Assembly: GCA_024643825.1 (NCBI GenBank)
Contig: JAHEME010000121.1
Span: 1-7,661 of the forward strand
Reading direction: 5' to 3'
DNA: 7,661 bases
Source: Chloroflexota bacterium
GTDB taxonomy: Bacteria > Chloroflexota > Anaerolineae > Aggregatilineales > UBA3940
In this document: piece after piece, positions 1-6,005 of the stretch
Position numbering within the stretch: position 1 is the stretch's first letter
Layout of the letters: each line of letters starts with the position of its first letter
Program-made: the position numbers and the translations under genes
Notes under the pieces: generated by a model
What the model saw: only the letters and a program-made list of their open reading frames with translations
Database searches by the model: none
What the model was told of the DNA's origin: nothing

Positions 1-275
1 TCTGCACCATCAGCCCGTGGGATCAGGCGGCAGTGCTGGAATCGGTGAAGAAGACGGCCAAGTGTCTGATCGTACATGAGGACATTGAATTTGGTGGGTT
101 CGGTGCGGAGGTGGCGGCGATGGTGGTTCAGGATGCATTCCTGTACCTTGATGGCCCGGTGACTCGGTTGGGTGCGCCGTCTGTGCCTGTGCCCTTCAAC
201 ACCGGGTTGATGGATGACGTTGTGCCGACGGTGGATCGGATCAAGGAGAGGATGGCAACTCTTCTGGCCTATTGA
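1..275 (+). CDS. 2-oxoacid dehydrogenase E1 component, beta subunit (3' end only)
   Basis: The frame is open from the first base of the window and ends at TGA 273-275, giving about 90 C-terminal residues. It reads CTISPWDQAAVLESVKK, then LIVHED, FGGFGAEVAA, and RLGAPSVPVPF near the end. This is the transketolase C-terminal domain of E1-beta subunits (pyruvate, acetoin or branched-chain 2-oxoacid dehydrogenase), which helps form the alpha2beta2 E1 and dock it on the E2 core. E1 does the thiamine-diphosphate-dependent decarboxylation and acyl transfer to lipoyl-E2. The HED...GGFGAE pattern is shared by PDH and branched-chain types, so the substrate cannot be decided here; the TPP-binding half lies upstream of the window. 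A DinB-family gene follows 17 bp downstream on the same strand. A GTG inside the frame at 33 is not the real start. Confidence 0.85.
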   Translation, partial: CTISPWDQAAVLESVKKTAKCLIVHEDIEFGGFGAEVAAMVVQDAFLYLDGPVTRLGAPSVPVPFNTGLMDDVVPTVDRIKERMATLLAY

Positions 276-292
276 GCTAGAAAAGGAACCCT

Positions 293-793
293 ATGATGAT
301 TACGAACTTTCTTGAGAAGGTATTTGAGCACAACAATTGGGCAAACCTTCAGATCATCCAGGCTTGCTCAACGCTCACAGACGAGCAGCTTGATGCGGAA
401 CCACAATCCGCCACACAGGGAAGTATTCGCAGCACGCTGGTGCATCTCGCGGCGGCGCAGCATGGGTATCTGAAACTGCTAACTTTGCCACTCGATCAGA
501 GGGATGGGCCTACTGCCGTCGAATTTGCAGACGTATCGAAATCGATGCGTACAACCGGAGAAGCCCTGCTCGCTCTGGTACGCGGCGATGCGAGCCTGAT
601 CGCGGAAACCAAAATCCGAACACGAGACGGGTGGTATGTGGAACCGTGGGTGCTGATGACTCAGATCATCAACCATGCCACCGAGCACCGCGAGCAGATC
701 AAGAGTATGCTCACCTCGCTGGGTGTGGCTCCGCCAGAGATTGATGGATGGAGCTATGGGGAAGTCACTGATGCGCTTGTTCCTGCAAAATAG
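293..793 (+). CDS. DinB/YfiT-superfamily putative metal-dependent enzyme
   Basis: A 166-residue protein, the usual length for the DinB/YfiT four-helix-bundle superfamily. The family's three-histidine metal site is visible: His51 in LVHLAAAQ, and His128 and His132 in NHATEHREQI. The amino-terminal FEHNNWAN segment also fits the first helix. Known members are often zinc or nickel proteins, some of them thiol S-transferases (bacillithiol or mycothiol dependent); no substrate can be read from this sequence. AAAAGGAA at 281-288 is the ribosome-binding site. Two ATGs in tandem (293 and 296) are both possible, and 296 has the better spacing. It lies 17 bp after the E1-beta gene and may share its transcript. 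Its stop is 4 bp from the convergent pyrF stop, with no terminator hairpin visible between. It is not related to DNA polymerase IV, which is also named dinB. Confidence 0.85.
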   Translation: MMITNFLEKVFEHNNWANLQIIQACSTLTDEQLDAEPQSATQGSIRSTLVHLAAAQHGYLKLLTLPLDQRDGPTAVEFADVSKSMRTTGEALLALVRGDASLIAETKIRTRDGWYVEPWVLMTQIINHATEHREQIKSMLTSLGVAPPEIDGWSYGEVTDALVPAK

Positions 794-797
794 GCAT

Positions 798-1613
798 TCA
801 TTGATCCGGGAGTTGGCGGTACTGGTTGATCGAATCACGCAGGTCGCGGGCTGCCAGGGAAGGATCGGATGAAAAGATAATTCCGCGCGCTGAATTCAGG
901 ATCATGCCCCTGCTGCTGGTATTGATCCCGGCGCGGACGGTCGCTTCCACGTCTCCGCCCTGCGCACCGAGACCGGGAACCAGCAATGTCATTTCCCCAA
1001 CGATCTCGCGGATGCGGCGCAGTTCTTCGGGATAAGTCGCTCCGGCGACCAGCATGCAGTTCTCATGCGTGTTCCAGGAATCATTCACCGTCCAAGCTAT
1101 GATTTCCCAAAGTGCTTCCTCATTCACCTGCAAATCCTGGAATTCGCCCGCGCCGGGATTCGAGGTGCGGCAGAGAATGATGCAGCCTTTGTCCTGGCGT
1201 TTTAAGAACGGATCCAACGCTTCACGTCCTAGATAGGGATTCAAGGTGACAGCATCGAAGCCCAGCCAGTCGAAGATGGCGGTGGCATAACCCTCGCTCG
1301 TGGAACCAATATCGCCGCGTTTGGCGTCACAGATGGTCAGAATGTCTGGATGCACTGCGGTGAGATACTCCATTGTGAGCTTCAATTCGCGCAGACCTGC
1401 ATCGCCGCGTGCCTCATAGAAGGCGATCTGCGGCTTGTAGGCGCTGGTGAATTCCTGAGTCTGTTCGATGATCCAGCGGTTGAAATCGAACTGTGGTGTT
1501 GTGCTGGTGAGGAAGCGATCGGGGATCAGGCGAATGTCCGAATCAAGACCGACACATAACAGCGAGTTGATGATCTCCACCCTCGTGTTGAACTTCTCGA
1601 CTGCGTTCGTCAT
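798..1613 (-). CDS. pyrF: Orotidine 5'-phosphate decarboxylase (PyrF, type 2-like)
   Basis: Catalyses OMP to UMP plus CO2, the last step of de novo pyrimidine synthesis, in the cytoplasm. The 271-residue length and layout match the longer type 2 OMP decarboxylase group rather than the roughly 230-residue E. coli type. Visible motifs are VGLDSD (21-26), a lysine in AYKPQIAFYE (Lys60), the catalytic DxKxxD cluster CDAKRGDIGSTS (Asp96, Lys98, Asp101), phosphate-binding VPGLGAQGGD (212-221) and NSARGII (240-246). The ATG at 1611-1613 overlaps the pyrE TGA as ATGA, so translation is probably coupled. A GGGA element upstream is only a weak ribosome-binding site, which fits coupling. It is the last gene of pyrDEF and ends 4 bp from the convergent DinB-family gene. 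No missing catalytic residue is seen. Confidence 0.95.
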   Translation of the reverse strand: MTNAVEKFNTRVEIINSLLCVGLDSDIRLIPDRFLTSTTPQFDFNRWIIEQTQEFTSAYKPQIAFYEARGDAGLRELKLTMEYLTAVHPDILTICDAKRGDIGSTSEGYATAIFDWLGFDAVTLNPYLGREALDPFLKRQDKGCIILCRTSNPGAGEFQDLQVNEEALWEIIAWTVNDSWNTHENCMLVAGATYPEELRRIREIVGEMTLLVPGLGAQGGDVEATVRAGINTSSRGMILNSARGIIFSSDPSLAARDLRDSINQYRQLPDQ

Positions 1614-2263
1614 GTAGAGAGTCCCTGTCTTGCCGCCCAGTCGTGCGGATCGGCAGCCCAGTCATAGATCACAGATAGCTCGTCAGCATCGAAGCGGCCC
1701 ATGTGCTTCCCTTCCGTGACCAGGGTATCAAAGCTGGATAAAACATGCAGATCCACGCTGGCGCGTTTGAAAGCGTCTGCGGCCTCCTGGAAACCATAGG
1801 TTGTGATGGCAAGGCAATGATCTACCCCTGCATCCTCGGATCGCAGCGCCTCGACCCCGGCAAGACTGCTGCCCCCGGTGGTGATGTGATCCTCAATGAG
1901 CAGCACGCGCTGTCCTGCGACTTCGCCCCCTTCGACGCACTTCATCGCGCCATGATCCTTCGTCTGTTTGCGCACAAATACAGAGGGCTTCCGTAGCGCA
2001 AACGCCAGTGCCGCGCTGTGGGGAATCCCTGCCGTCTCGATCCCGGCCAGCACGTCAAGCGGAATGGAATGCTCGATGATCAACTGTTCGAAGCCGGAGA
2101 TCACCAGCCGCCACACCTCCGGCCAGAAAGGAAGCGTGCGGTTATCGACATACACAGGGGAGAGCATCCCCGACTTGAATGTGACCGGATTGCCCGGTGT
2201 GAAGCGCACCGCTCCGATCTCGATCAGCTTGCGGGCGATGTGCCGGGATAGATCAGGAGCCAT
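1610..2263 (-). CDS. pyrE: Orotate phosphoribosyltransferase
   Basis: Transfers the phosphoribosyl group of PRPP to orotate to make OMP and pyrophosphate. The 217-residue length is normal. The PRPP-binding signature is LLIEDHITTGGSS at 121-133, with the acidic pair Glu124-Asp125. The upstream substrate elements are TFKSG (28-32, Lys30), GIETAGIPH (74-82) and the catalytic-loop stretch VRKQTKDHG (97-105) with Lys99 and Lys102. The histidine in EDHITTG, where valine is commoner, is the only variation noticed. The start is firm: AGGAGGA at 2268-2274 lies 4 nt before ATG 2263-2261. The gene overlaps the pyrD stop by 11 nt and its own stop overlaps the pyrF start, so pyrD, pyrE and pyrF are one translationally coupled unit. 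OPRT works as a dimer in the family, with the catalytic loop shared across subunits. Confidence 0.95.
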   Translation of the reverse strand: MAPDLSRHIARKLIEIGAVRFTPGNPVTFKSGMLSPVYVDNRTLPFWPEVWRLVISGFEQLIIEHSIPLDVLAGIETAGIPHSAALAFALRKPSVFVRKQTKDHGAMKCVEGGEVAGQRVLLIEDHITTGGSSLAGVEALRSEDAGVDHCLAITTYGFQEAADAFKRASVDLHVLSSFDTLVTEGKHMGRFDADELSVIYDWAADPHDWAARQGLST

Positions 2264-3488
2264 CCGATCCTCCTACAATGCCAGCAACTGCCAGTGGGCC
2301 GCCATAAATCAGTGCGCTGAAATACTGTACCACGGTCACGCCGTAACGGGTGAAATTGCGCAGCGTCTCCGCCGATTGCACGCCGCCGCAGCCGATGATG
2401 TCAATCGGGTAGCCCCAGCGTCTCTTTTCTTCCACCAGGCAGCGCACCACTTCGACTGCATAGTTATGAAGTCCGCCGCCACCGACCCCGGCAGTGAGCG
2501 TGGGGTTATCCGGGGATGGCGAGGGCAGCGTATTCGTAGCGACCACAGCACGTACCCCTACCTCGGCAAAGGTTCGCATCAAGACCGAGATTTGCTCGCG
2601 GCTCAGGCCATGACCCAGTTTGACCCACAGCGGAGTATCCCATCCAGCACATCGCAGTGTATCGATCATACCGCCGCACAGGAGGCGGGCCAGTTCCTCA
2701 CTCTGATTGCCCAACGGATCATCTTCTGTGTTAGGGCAGCTCAAATTGAGCGTAAACCACGATGGGCGAATGTCATGCTGGATGAATGCATTCAGGGCTT
2801 CGAGGACTTCGCGGGCGCTTTCTTGCGGATCGGTGCCCCCTGGGCTGACGGCAATGTTGATCCCAAAGGAGGATGGAAGGTCTGCACGGTGCATCGCCAG
2901 GAACTCGGCGGCGGGTATCGCGCCCGGATTTCTGAGGCCGACGCGGTTCTGCGTGGAGCGCGTGGCTGGGTCGCGCCACAGCACGACACCAGGATTCCCG
3001 ATGCGGGGCCATCGTGTGAATGATCCAAATTCCACAGGCCCGACCAGCGCGGGCAGCGACCGCCAGCCTGGGATCACGTTTGATCCCACGCGTACTGCAT
3101 CTACGGCGGCTTCTTCTGATTGGAAGCCATCGCCTTTGACCCAGCCCGCTGCCACGATCAGCGGATACGACAGCCGCACACCGCCGACATCGACTGGCTG
3201 CTGCACAAAGACCGTCCGATGAAGAGCGCGCATACCAGCCACCGCAGCGCGGCTCCCATCAAGGCGGCGCATAAGTTGAATCGCGCGGTCATGACCTTCC
3301 TGCGCCGAGCCACGAAAGAGCAATGGGTGAATGAGTCCCACGTAGATCCAGCGATAGATGGCAAGAATGAACCTGCCCAATCTCGAATGTGTGCCTGGCT
3401 TTCGCACCTTTGATTTGCGAATGTTCATCAAATCCAGTACGCGTACAGGCAGGTCTCCGGCGGTCGCGCTATGCACCTGGTTTCCCAT
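2253..3488 (-). CDS. pyrD: Dihydroorotate dehydrogenase, atypical (class-2-like N-terminus, class-1-type catalytic Cys)
   Basis: Oxidises dihydroorotate to orotate with FMN. From the chosen start the protein has 411 residues, longer than the usual 310-360. The first 36 residues are extra and polar; then RFILAIYRWIYVGLIHPLLF (39-58) plus the next helix resemble the membrane-associating N-terminal extension of quinone-dependent class 2 enzymes. Core motifs: AAGWVKGDG (Lys118), NRVGLRNPG, NLSCPN (248-253), VKLG (Lys290), ATNT (Asn319), GCGGVQSAET (from 366) and VQYFSALIYGGP. At the catalytic base position it has Cys251 (NLSCPN), as in class 1 enzymes, where class 2 has Ser. The FMN phosphate loop reads SALIYGGP rather than the usual TGxxxxGP. 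These deviations leave the electron acceptor open; quinone is my inference from the N-terminus. Two ATGs are possible, 3494 and 3488; GGGAGGAG spacing favours 3488. It is the first gene of pyrDEF. Confidence 0.85.
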   Translation of the reverse strand: MGNQVHSATAGDLPVRVLDLMNIRKSKVRKPGTHSRLGRFILAIYRWIYVGLIHPLLFRGSAQEGHDRAIQLMRRLDGSRAAVAGMRALHRTVFVQQPVDVGGVRLSYPLIVAAGWVKGDGFQSEEAAVDAVRVGSNVIPGWRSLPALVGPVEFGSFTRWPRIGNPGVVLWRDPATRSTQNRVGLRNPGAIPAAEFLAMHRADLPSSFGINIAVSPGGTDPQESAREVLEALNAFIQHDIRPSWFTLNLSCPNTEDDPLGNQSEELARLLCGGMIDTLRCAGWDTPLWVKLGHGLSREQISVLMRTFAEVGVRAVVATNTLPSPSPDNPTLTAGVGGGGLHNYAVEVVRCLVEEKRRWGYPIDIIGCGGVQSAETLRNFTRYGVTVVQYFSALIYGGPLAVAGIVGGSDGS

Positions 3489-3494
3489 GATCAT

Positions 3495-3502
3495 CTCCTC
3501 CC
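3495..3502 (-). promoter_or_regulatory. Ribosome-binding site of pyrD (decides start)
   Basis: On the minus strand GGGAGGAG is followed directly by ATG (3494), which leaves no spacer, and then 6 nt later by a second in-frame ATG (3488). A normal spacer is seen only for the second, so 3488 is preferred. The site sits 4 nt after the U-tract of the leader terminator, so it is transcribed only in read-through RNA. Confidence 0.7.
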
Positions 3503-3506
3503 AGGC

Positions 3507-3534
3507 AAAAAAATAGCCACCTCAATGGGTGGCT
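3507..3534 (-). terminator. Intrinsic terminator in the pyrDEF leader (candidate attenuator)
   Basis: On the minus strand AGCCACC and GGTGGCT form a perfect 7-bp stem around a 6-nt loop (stem arms 3528-3534 and 3515-3521), followed by A and seven Ts (3513-3507). Only 4 nt separate the U-tract from the pyrD ribosome-binding site, too little for a promoter, so every pyrDEF transcript must pass through it. It may also stop read-through from the membrane protein gene upstream. On the plus strand the same hairpin is followed by only four Ts, so it is mainly a minus-strand terminator. That it is regulated is inference. Confidence 0.7.
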
Positions 3535-3537
3535 GTT

Positions 3538-3588
3538 TTAACAAATGAGTCGTCTGGTTCTTTGGTCAATGGTCGAACAGACGACCAT
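3538..3588 (-). CDS. Candidate leader peptide of the pyrDEF operon (16 codons)
   Basis: An ATG at 3588-3586 opens a 16-codon frame, MVVCSTIDQRTRRLIC, ending at TAA 3540-3538, three bases before the stem of the leader terminator. A ribosome finishing this frame would cover or touch the hairpin. Known pyrimidine attenuators in enteric bacteria (pyrBI and the rph-pyrE junction) work by such coupling: when UTP is low, RNA polymerase pauses and the ribosome stays close enough to block the hairpin. Three Arg codons lie in the last seven codons. Against it: there is no recognisable ribosome-binding site in the 12 nt upstream, the frame is short enough to occur by chance, and part of it overlaps the alternative stems described separately. 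Confidence 0.3.
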   Translation of the reverse strand: MVVCSTIDQRTRRLIC

Positions 3589-3589
3589 T
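3549..3589 (-). promoter_or_regulatory. Two mutually exclusive stems in the pyr leader
   Basis: Two perfect 8-bp stems share bases. Stem A pairs AATGGTCG (3568-3575) with CGACCATT (3582-3589) around a 6-nt loop. Stem B pairs GTCGTCTG (3549-3556) with CAGACGAC (3578-3585). Both use 3582-3585, so only one can form at a time. They lie directly upstream of the leader terminator. Stem A also contains the candidate leader peptide start codon. No match to the PyrR-binding loop consensus was recognised by eye. Confidence 0.45.
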
Positions 3590-3678
3590 TCAGGTCGAAT
3601 GCAGGTGTGCAGGTTCCTACTCTATTTTTTTGTCGCACCAGCATGTCCGCTATCCTGAGCAATTGGCAAACTTTTGAG

Positions 3679-3707
3679 AGTATAGCGTGAAATTTGCAAA
3701 ATGCGAA
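3679..3707 (-). promoter_or_regulatory. Candidate sigma-70-type promoter for pyrDEF
   Basis: On the minus strand TTCGCA (3707-3702) is followed after exactly 17 bp by TATACT (3684-3679); the boxes match TTGACA at 4 of 6 positions and TATAAT at 5 of 6. Transcription would start near 3672 and give a leader of about 180 nt before pyrD. It lies just after the stop of the membrane protein gene. Read-through from that gene is an alternative source of pyrDEF transcript. Confidence 0.45.
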
Positions 3708-3725
3708 TCGAGTTTGGCAGCACGA

Positions 3726-4595
3726 TCAGTCTCCCGGCAGCCACGCCAGCACCCGATCCGCCGCCGAGCGCACCGGGCGCAGGATGGGCATTACCGGGTA
3801 CATGGTGCGGATCAACTCCATGACTCGCCAGAAGGCGACTGCCGCCATGCCATGCGCCAGCACCGCAAATAGGGGCGGCATCTGCTTGGTGTAGTACATC
3901 CAGCACAGGCGGGTTGTACCCCAGAGTTCGAGGAAGTAGCCCAGCCCGGCCCCTGCTGCGAAGGTCAGCACCGTGAGCCGTCGATCTCGCGGGAACACGA
4001 TCAGGAAGGCGCACAGCACCAGCGCGGCGATGGTCATGGGCTTGGCGAACGTCGGGGCCACGAACGCGATCATCAGCGCATAGAATGTCGGGAAGATCAG
4101 CCAGTAAAGCACATCGAAGACCCGGCCCCCGCGCTCCTCGACCGCCAGCCGCAGGAAGCGCACCAGACGGTCGATGCTGAGGGCGGCTATCGGCCATGCC
4201 GGGATGATCCACAGCGGCGGGCGCTCGAAGGTGTAATACGTCCATAGATGAGTCTGTGTGCCCCAGCTTTCGATCACCAATCCACCTGCCGCGCCGACGG
4301 CGATGATCAACGCATCTTTGCGAATATCCGCGCCAATCACCAGCAGGACGGTCATTACCGCGAAGACGCCCAACAGCAGCCAATCCATATACAGCCACCA
4401 CGCGCCGCCCCAATCGATCAGCGCCAGCAGATCGGCGGCAAGCTGCCACCAGATGACGATGATCAGTGTGATGGTCATCAGGAACGTGCCAAGTAAAATC
4501 GTACTGGATCGCGTCCAGCGCAGGTGCGGGCGGAGGCGGCCCCACAGGGAATTGGGTTCGTTGGTGGTTGAAGTCTGGCTGGCTTCTAGCTGCAT
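3726..4595 (-). CDS. Polytopic membrane protein with internal duplication, function unknown
   Basis: I do not recognise this family. The 289-residue protein has a hydrophilic N-terminus (about 30 residues) and roughly eight hydrophobic segments, near 31-50, 66-87, 95-110, 128-146, 160-180, 186-201, 208-224 and 242-258. A motif occurs twice exactly 114 residues apart: ESWGT (109-113), WTYYT (118-122), PPL (126-128), then ELWGT (223-227), WMYYT (232-236), PPL (240-242). Over 44 aligned residues I count 16 identities, so the protein looks like a tandem duplication. Conserved Glu, Trp and Tyr beside membrane segments could form a substrate or cofactor site, but that is speculation. I chose ATG 4595; a TTG at 4637 would add 14 polar residues but would lie almost at the predicted transcription start. 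It is upstream of pyrDEF on the same strand, 237 nt from pyrD, with no evident functional link. Confidence 0.75.
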   Translation of the reverse strand: MQLEASQTSTTNEPNSLWGRLRPHLRWTRSSTILLGTFLMTITLIIVIWWQLAADLLALIDWGGAWWLYMDWLLLGVFAVMTVLLVIGADIRKDALIIAVGAAGGLVIESWGTQTHLWTYYTFERPPLWIIPAWPIAALSIDRLVRFLRLAVEERGGRVFDVLYWLIFPTFYALMIAFVAPTFAKPMTIAALVLCAFLIVFPRDRRLTVLTFAAGAGLGYFLELWGTTRLCWMYYTKQMPPLFAVLAHGMAAVAFWRVMELIRTMYPVMPILRPVRSAADRVLAWLPGD

Positions 4596-4649
4596 AGCGT
4601 GTTCGATCCGTGATGAATGAGTTGATCGGATTGGCAAGAAACTCGCGCT

Positions 4650-4678
4650 ATTGTGCCAGAGATTGGATTCTGGGACAA
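4650..4678 (-). promoter_or_regulatory. Candidate promoter for the membrane protein gene
   Basis: On the minus strand TTGTCC (4678-4673) and CACAAT (4655-4650) are separated by exactly 17 bp, each matching the sigma-70 consensus at 4 of 6 positions. It lies in the 96-bp gap after the DNA polymerase IV stop. The start point near 4643 supports ATG 4595 as the gene start. The match is modest. Confidence 0.3.
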
Positions 4679-4691
4679 CGCGAATTCTCGT

Positions 4692-5882
4692 TTACTCCTC
4701 ATCCATTAGATCGCTTGCCCGGCGCAGCGCGTCTTTGCCGAAACGCTCGCGCAGCACATCGAGCGTCTTCTGCAAGCGTCGATCCTCTTCCTCTGCCGGG
4801 GCATCCCATAGACCCAACTGGCGCGGCCCTGACTCGAAGCCGCTGACCCCCACGCCGATCAGCCGCACCCGTTTATCGGGAGGCCAGTTCGCTTTGAACA
4901 GGGCCTCCGCTGCCGCCCAGATTTCGCCGTCGAGGTCGGTGGGGTGGGGGAGCGTCACCTGCCGGGTCAGGGTGGTGAAATCCGCCCAGCGCAGTTTGAT
5001 CGTTACCGTCGTCCCGGCGAGTTCGTGCTTTCGCAGGGTGCGGCCCACGCTATCCCCCAGGGAACGCAGCGTGCGTTTCAGCGTTTCTTCATCACTCACA
5101 TCCTGCGTGTAGGTGGTCTCGCGGCTCACGGATTTGGTCTCGCGTTCGGTCTCGATGGGGCCGTCGTCGATGCCCTTCGACCGCAGGGCGAGGTCGGCTC
5201 CGTGTTTGCCGAACCGCCGGATGAGTTCGGCATCCGACCGCGCTGCCAGATCGCCAATGGTGCGGATGCCGAGTTCGCGCAGACGCTCGGCAGTCTTCGG
5301 CCCGACGCCCCATAATTCGGTGACTGCCAGCGGCGCGAGGAAGGCGGCTTCCTGCCCTGGTGGTACGACCATGATCGCATTCGGCGGCCCTTCGATGCCC
5401 CTGGCACGTGCGCCTTCTTTGCCGATGTTGTTGGCAATCTTGGCGACGAGTTTGTTGTTAGCCACACCCAGCGAACAGGGCAGATCAAGGTCGTCGCGGA
5501 TGGTAGCCTGGAGTCTACGTGCAATCGACTCGGCATCCTCTGGCAGCAGGGTCACATCGAGAAATGCCTCGTCGATGCTGATCTGCTCGACCAGTGGGGT
5601 GAGGTCGTGGAGCTTCGCCATGACTTTGCGGGAGATTTCGCCGTACTTGCCATGCCGCGCACTGATGATGATCAGTTCCGGGCACACCCGTACCGCGCGG
5701 GCCATCGGCATGGCAGACCGAATGCCGAACTTGCGCGCCTCGTAGGAACAAGATGCGACCACGCCGCGCTCATCGGGCTTTCCACCCACCGCAAAGGGTT
5801 TGCCACGCAGCGCGGGGTTCTCCTGCGCTTCCACGGCGCAGAAGAAGGCATCCAGGTCGAGGTGCAGAATCTTGCGAACCAT
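4692..5882 (-). CDS. dinB: DNA polymerase IV (Y-family translesion polymerase)
   Basis: A 396-residue Y-family polymerase that copies past damaged template bases. The N-terminal palm has HLDLDAFFCAVE (7-18): Asp9 is a metal ligand and Phe14 the likely steric gate against ribonucleotides. YEARKFGIRSAMP (47-59) is the fingers motif and SIDEAFLDV (102-110) supplies Asp104 and Glu105. PCSLGVANNKLVAKIA (135-150) is palm/thumb and WGVGPKTAERL (191-201) is the helix-hairpin-helix. The little-finger domain ends in RQLGLW (354-359), which fits the QLxL[FW] sliding-clamp motif. It is followed by a further 37-residue charged tail, whereas E. coli Pol IV ends at its motif. ATG 5882 is the natural start (MVRKILHLDLD), though no strong ribosome-binding site is seen. 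The terminator at 5941-5969 separates it from the gene upstream. No valid LexA box was found. Confidence 0.95.
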   Translation of the reverse strand: MVRKILHLDLDAFFCAVEAQENPALRGKPFAVGGKPDERGVVASCSYEARKFGIRSAMPMARAVRVCPELIIISARHGKYGEISRKVMAKLHDLTPLVEQISIDEAFLDVTLLPEDAESIARRLQATIRDDLDLPCSLGVANNKLVAKIANNIGKEGARARGIEGPPNAIMVVPPGQEAAFLAPLAVTELWGVGPKTAERLRELGIRTIGDLAARSDAELIRRFGKHGADLALRSKGIDDGPIETERETKSVSRETTYTQDVSDEETLKRTLRSLGDSVGRTLRKHELAGTTVTIKLRWADFTTLTRQVTLPHPTDLDGEIWAAAEALFKANWPPDKRVRLIGVGVSGFESGPRQLGLWDAPAEEEDRRLQKTLDVLRERFGKDALRRASDLMDEE

Positions 5883-5940
5883 ATGTTCTAATGATAATCG
5901 ATTCTCCGAATTCGCGCTGACACTGGCCCAGGGTGTGGGA

Positions 5941-5969
5941 AAGCAAAAGCGCGACCCTTTCGGATCGCG
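5941..5969 (-). terminator. Intrinsic terminator after the 6006-6374 gene
   Basis: On the minus strand CGCGATCC (5969-5962) pairs with GGGTCGCG (5957-5950), eight pairs including one G-U, closed by a GAAA tetraloop, followed by C and TTTTGCTTT. It begins 37 nt after the stop of the upstream minus-strand gene and 59 nt before the dinB start, so dinB probably has its own promoter in 5883-5940; no convincing -35/-10 pair was found there. On the plus strand there is no T-tract. Confidence 0.65.
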
Positions 5970-6005
5970 TCTTGCGCTACCAGTAAGATTCGGAAATCGA
6001 AAAAA

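Noticed and set aside
1968..3023. A 351-residue plus-strand frame
   Set aside because: It is antisense to pyrE and pyrD, which have full motifs, and shows no motifs of its own.
3622..3632. T7 run on the plus strand as a terminator
   Set aside because: No stable stem precedes it on the plus strand, and there is no plus-strand gene ending there.
3622..4545. A 307-residue minus-strand frame across the membrane protein gene
   Set aside because: It is another frame of the 3726-4595 gene, low in hydrophobic segments, rich in Arg, Gly and Pro, and has no ribosome-binding site.
5876..5888. GAAC...GTTC around the dinB start, like a LexA (DinR) box
   Set aside because: The spacer is 5 bp, while the known Gram-positive box is GAACNNNNGTTC with 4. 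The site also contains the start codon.
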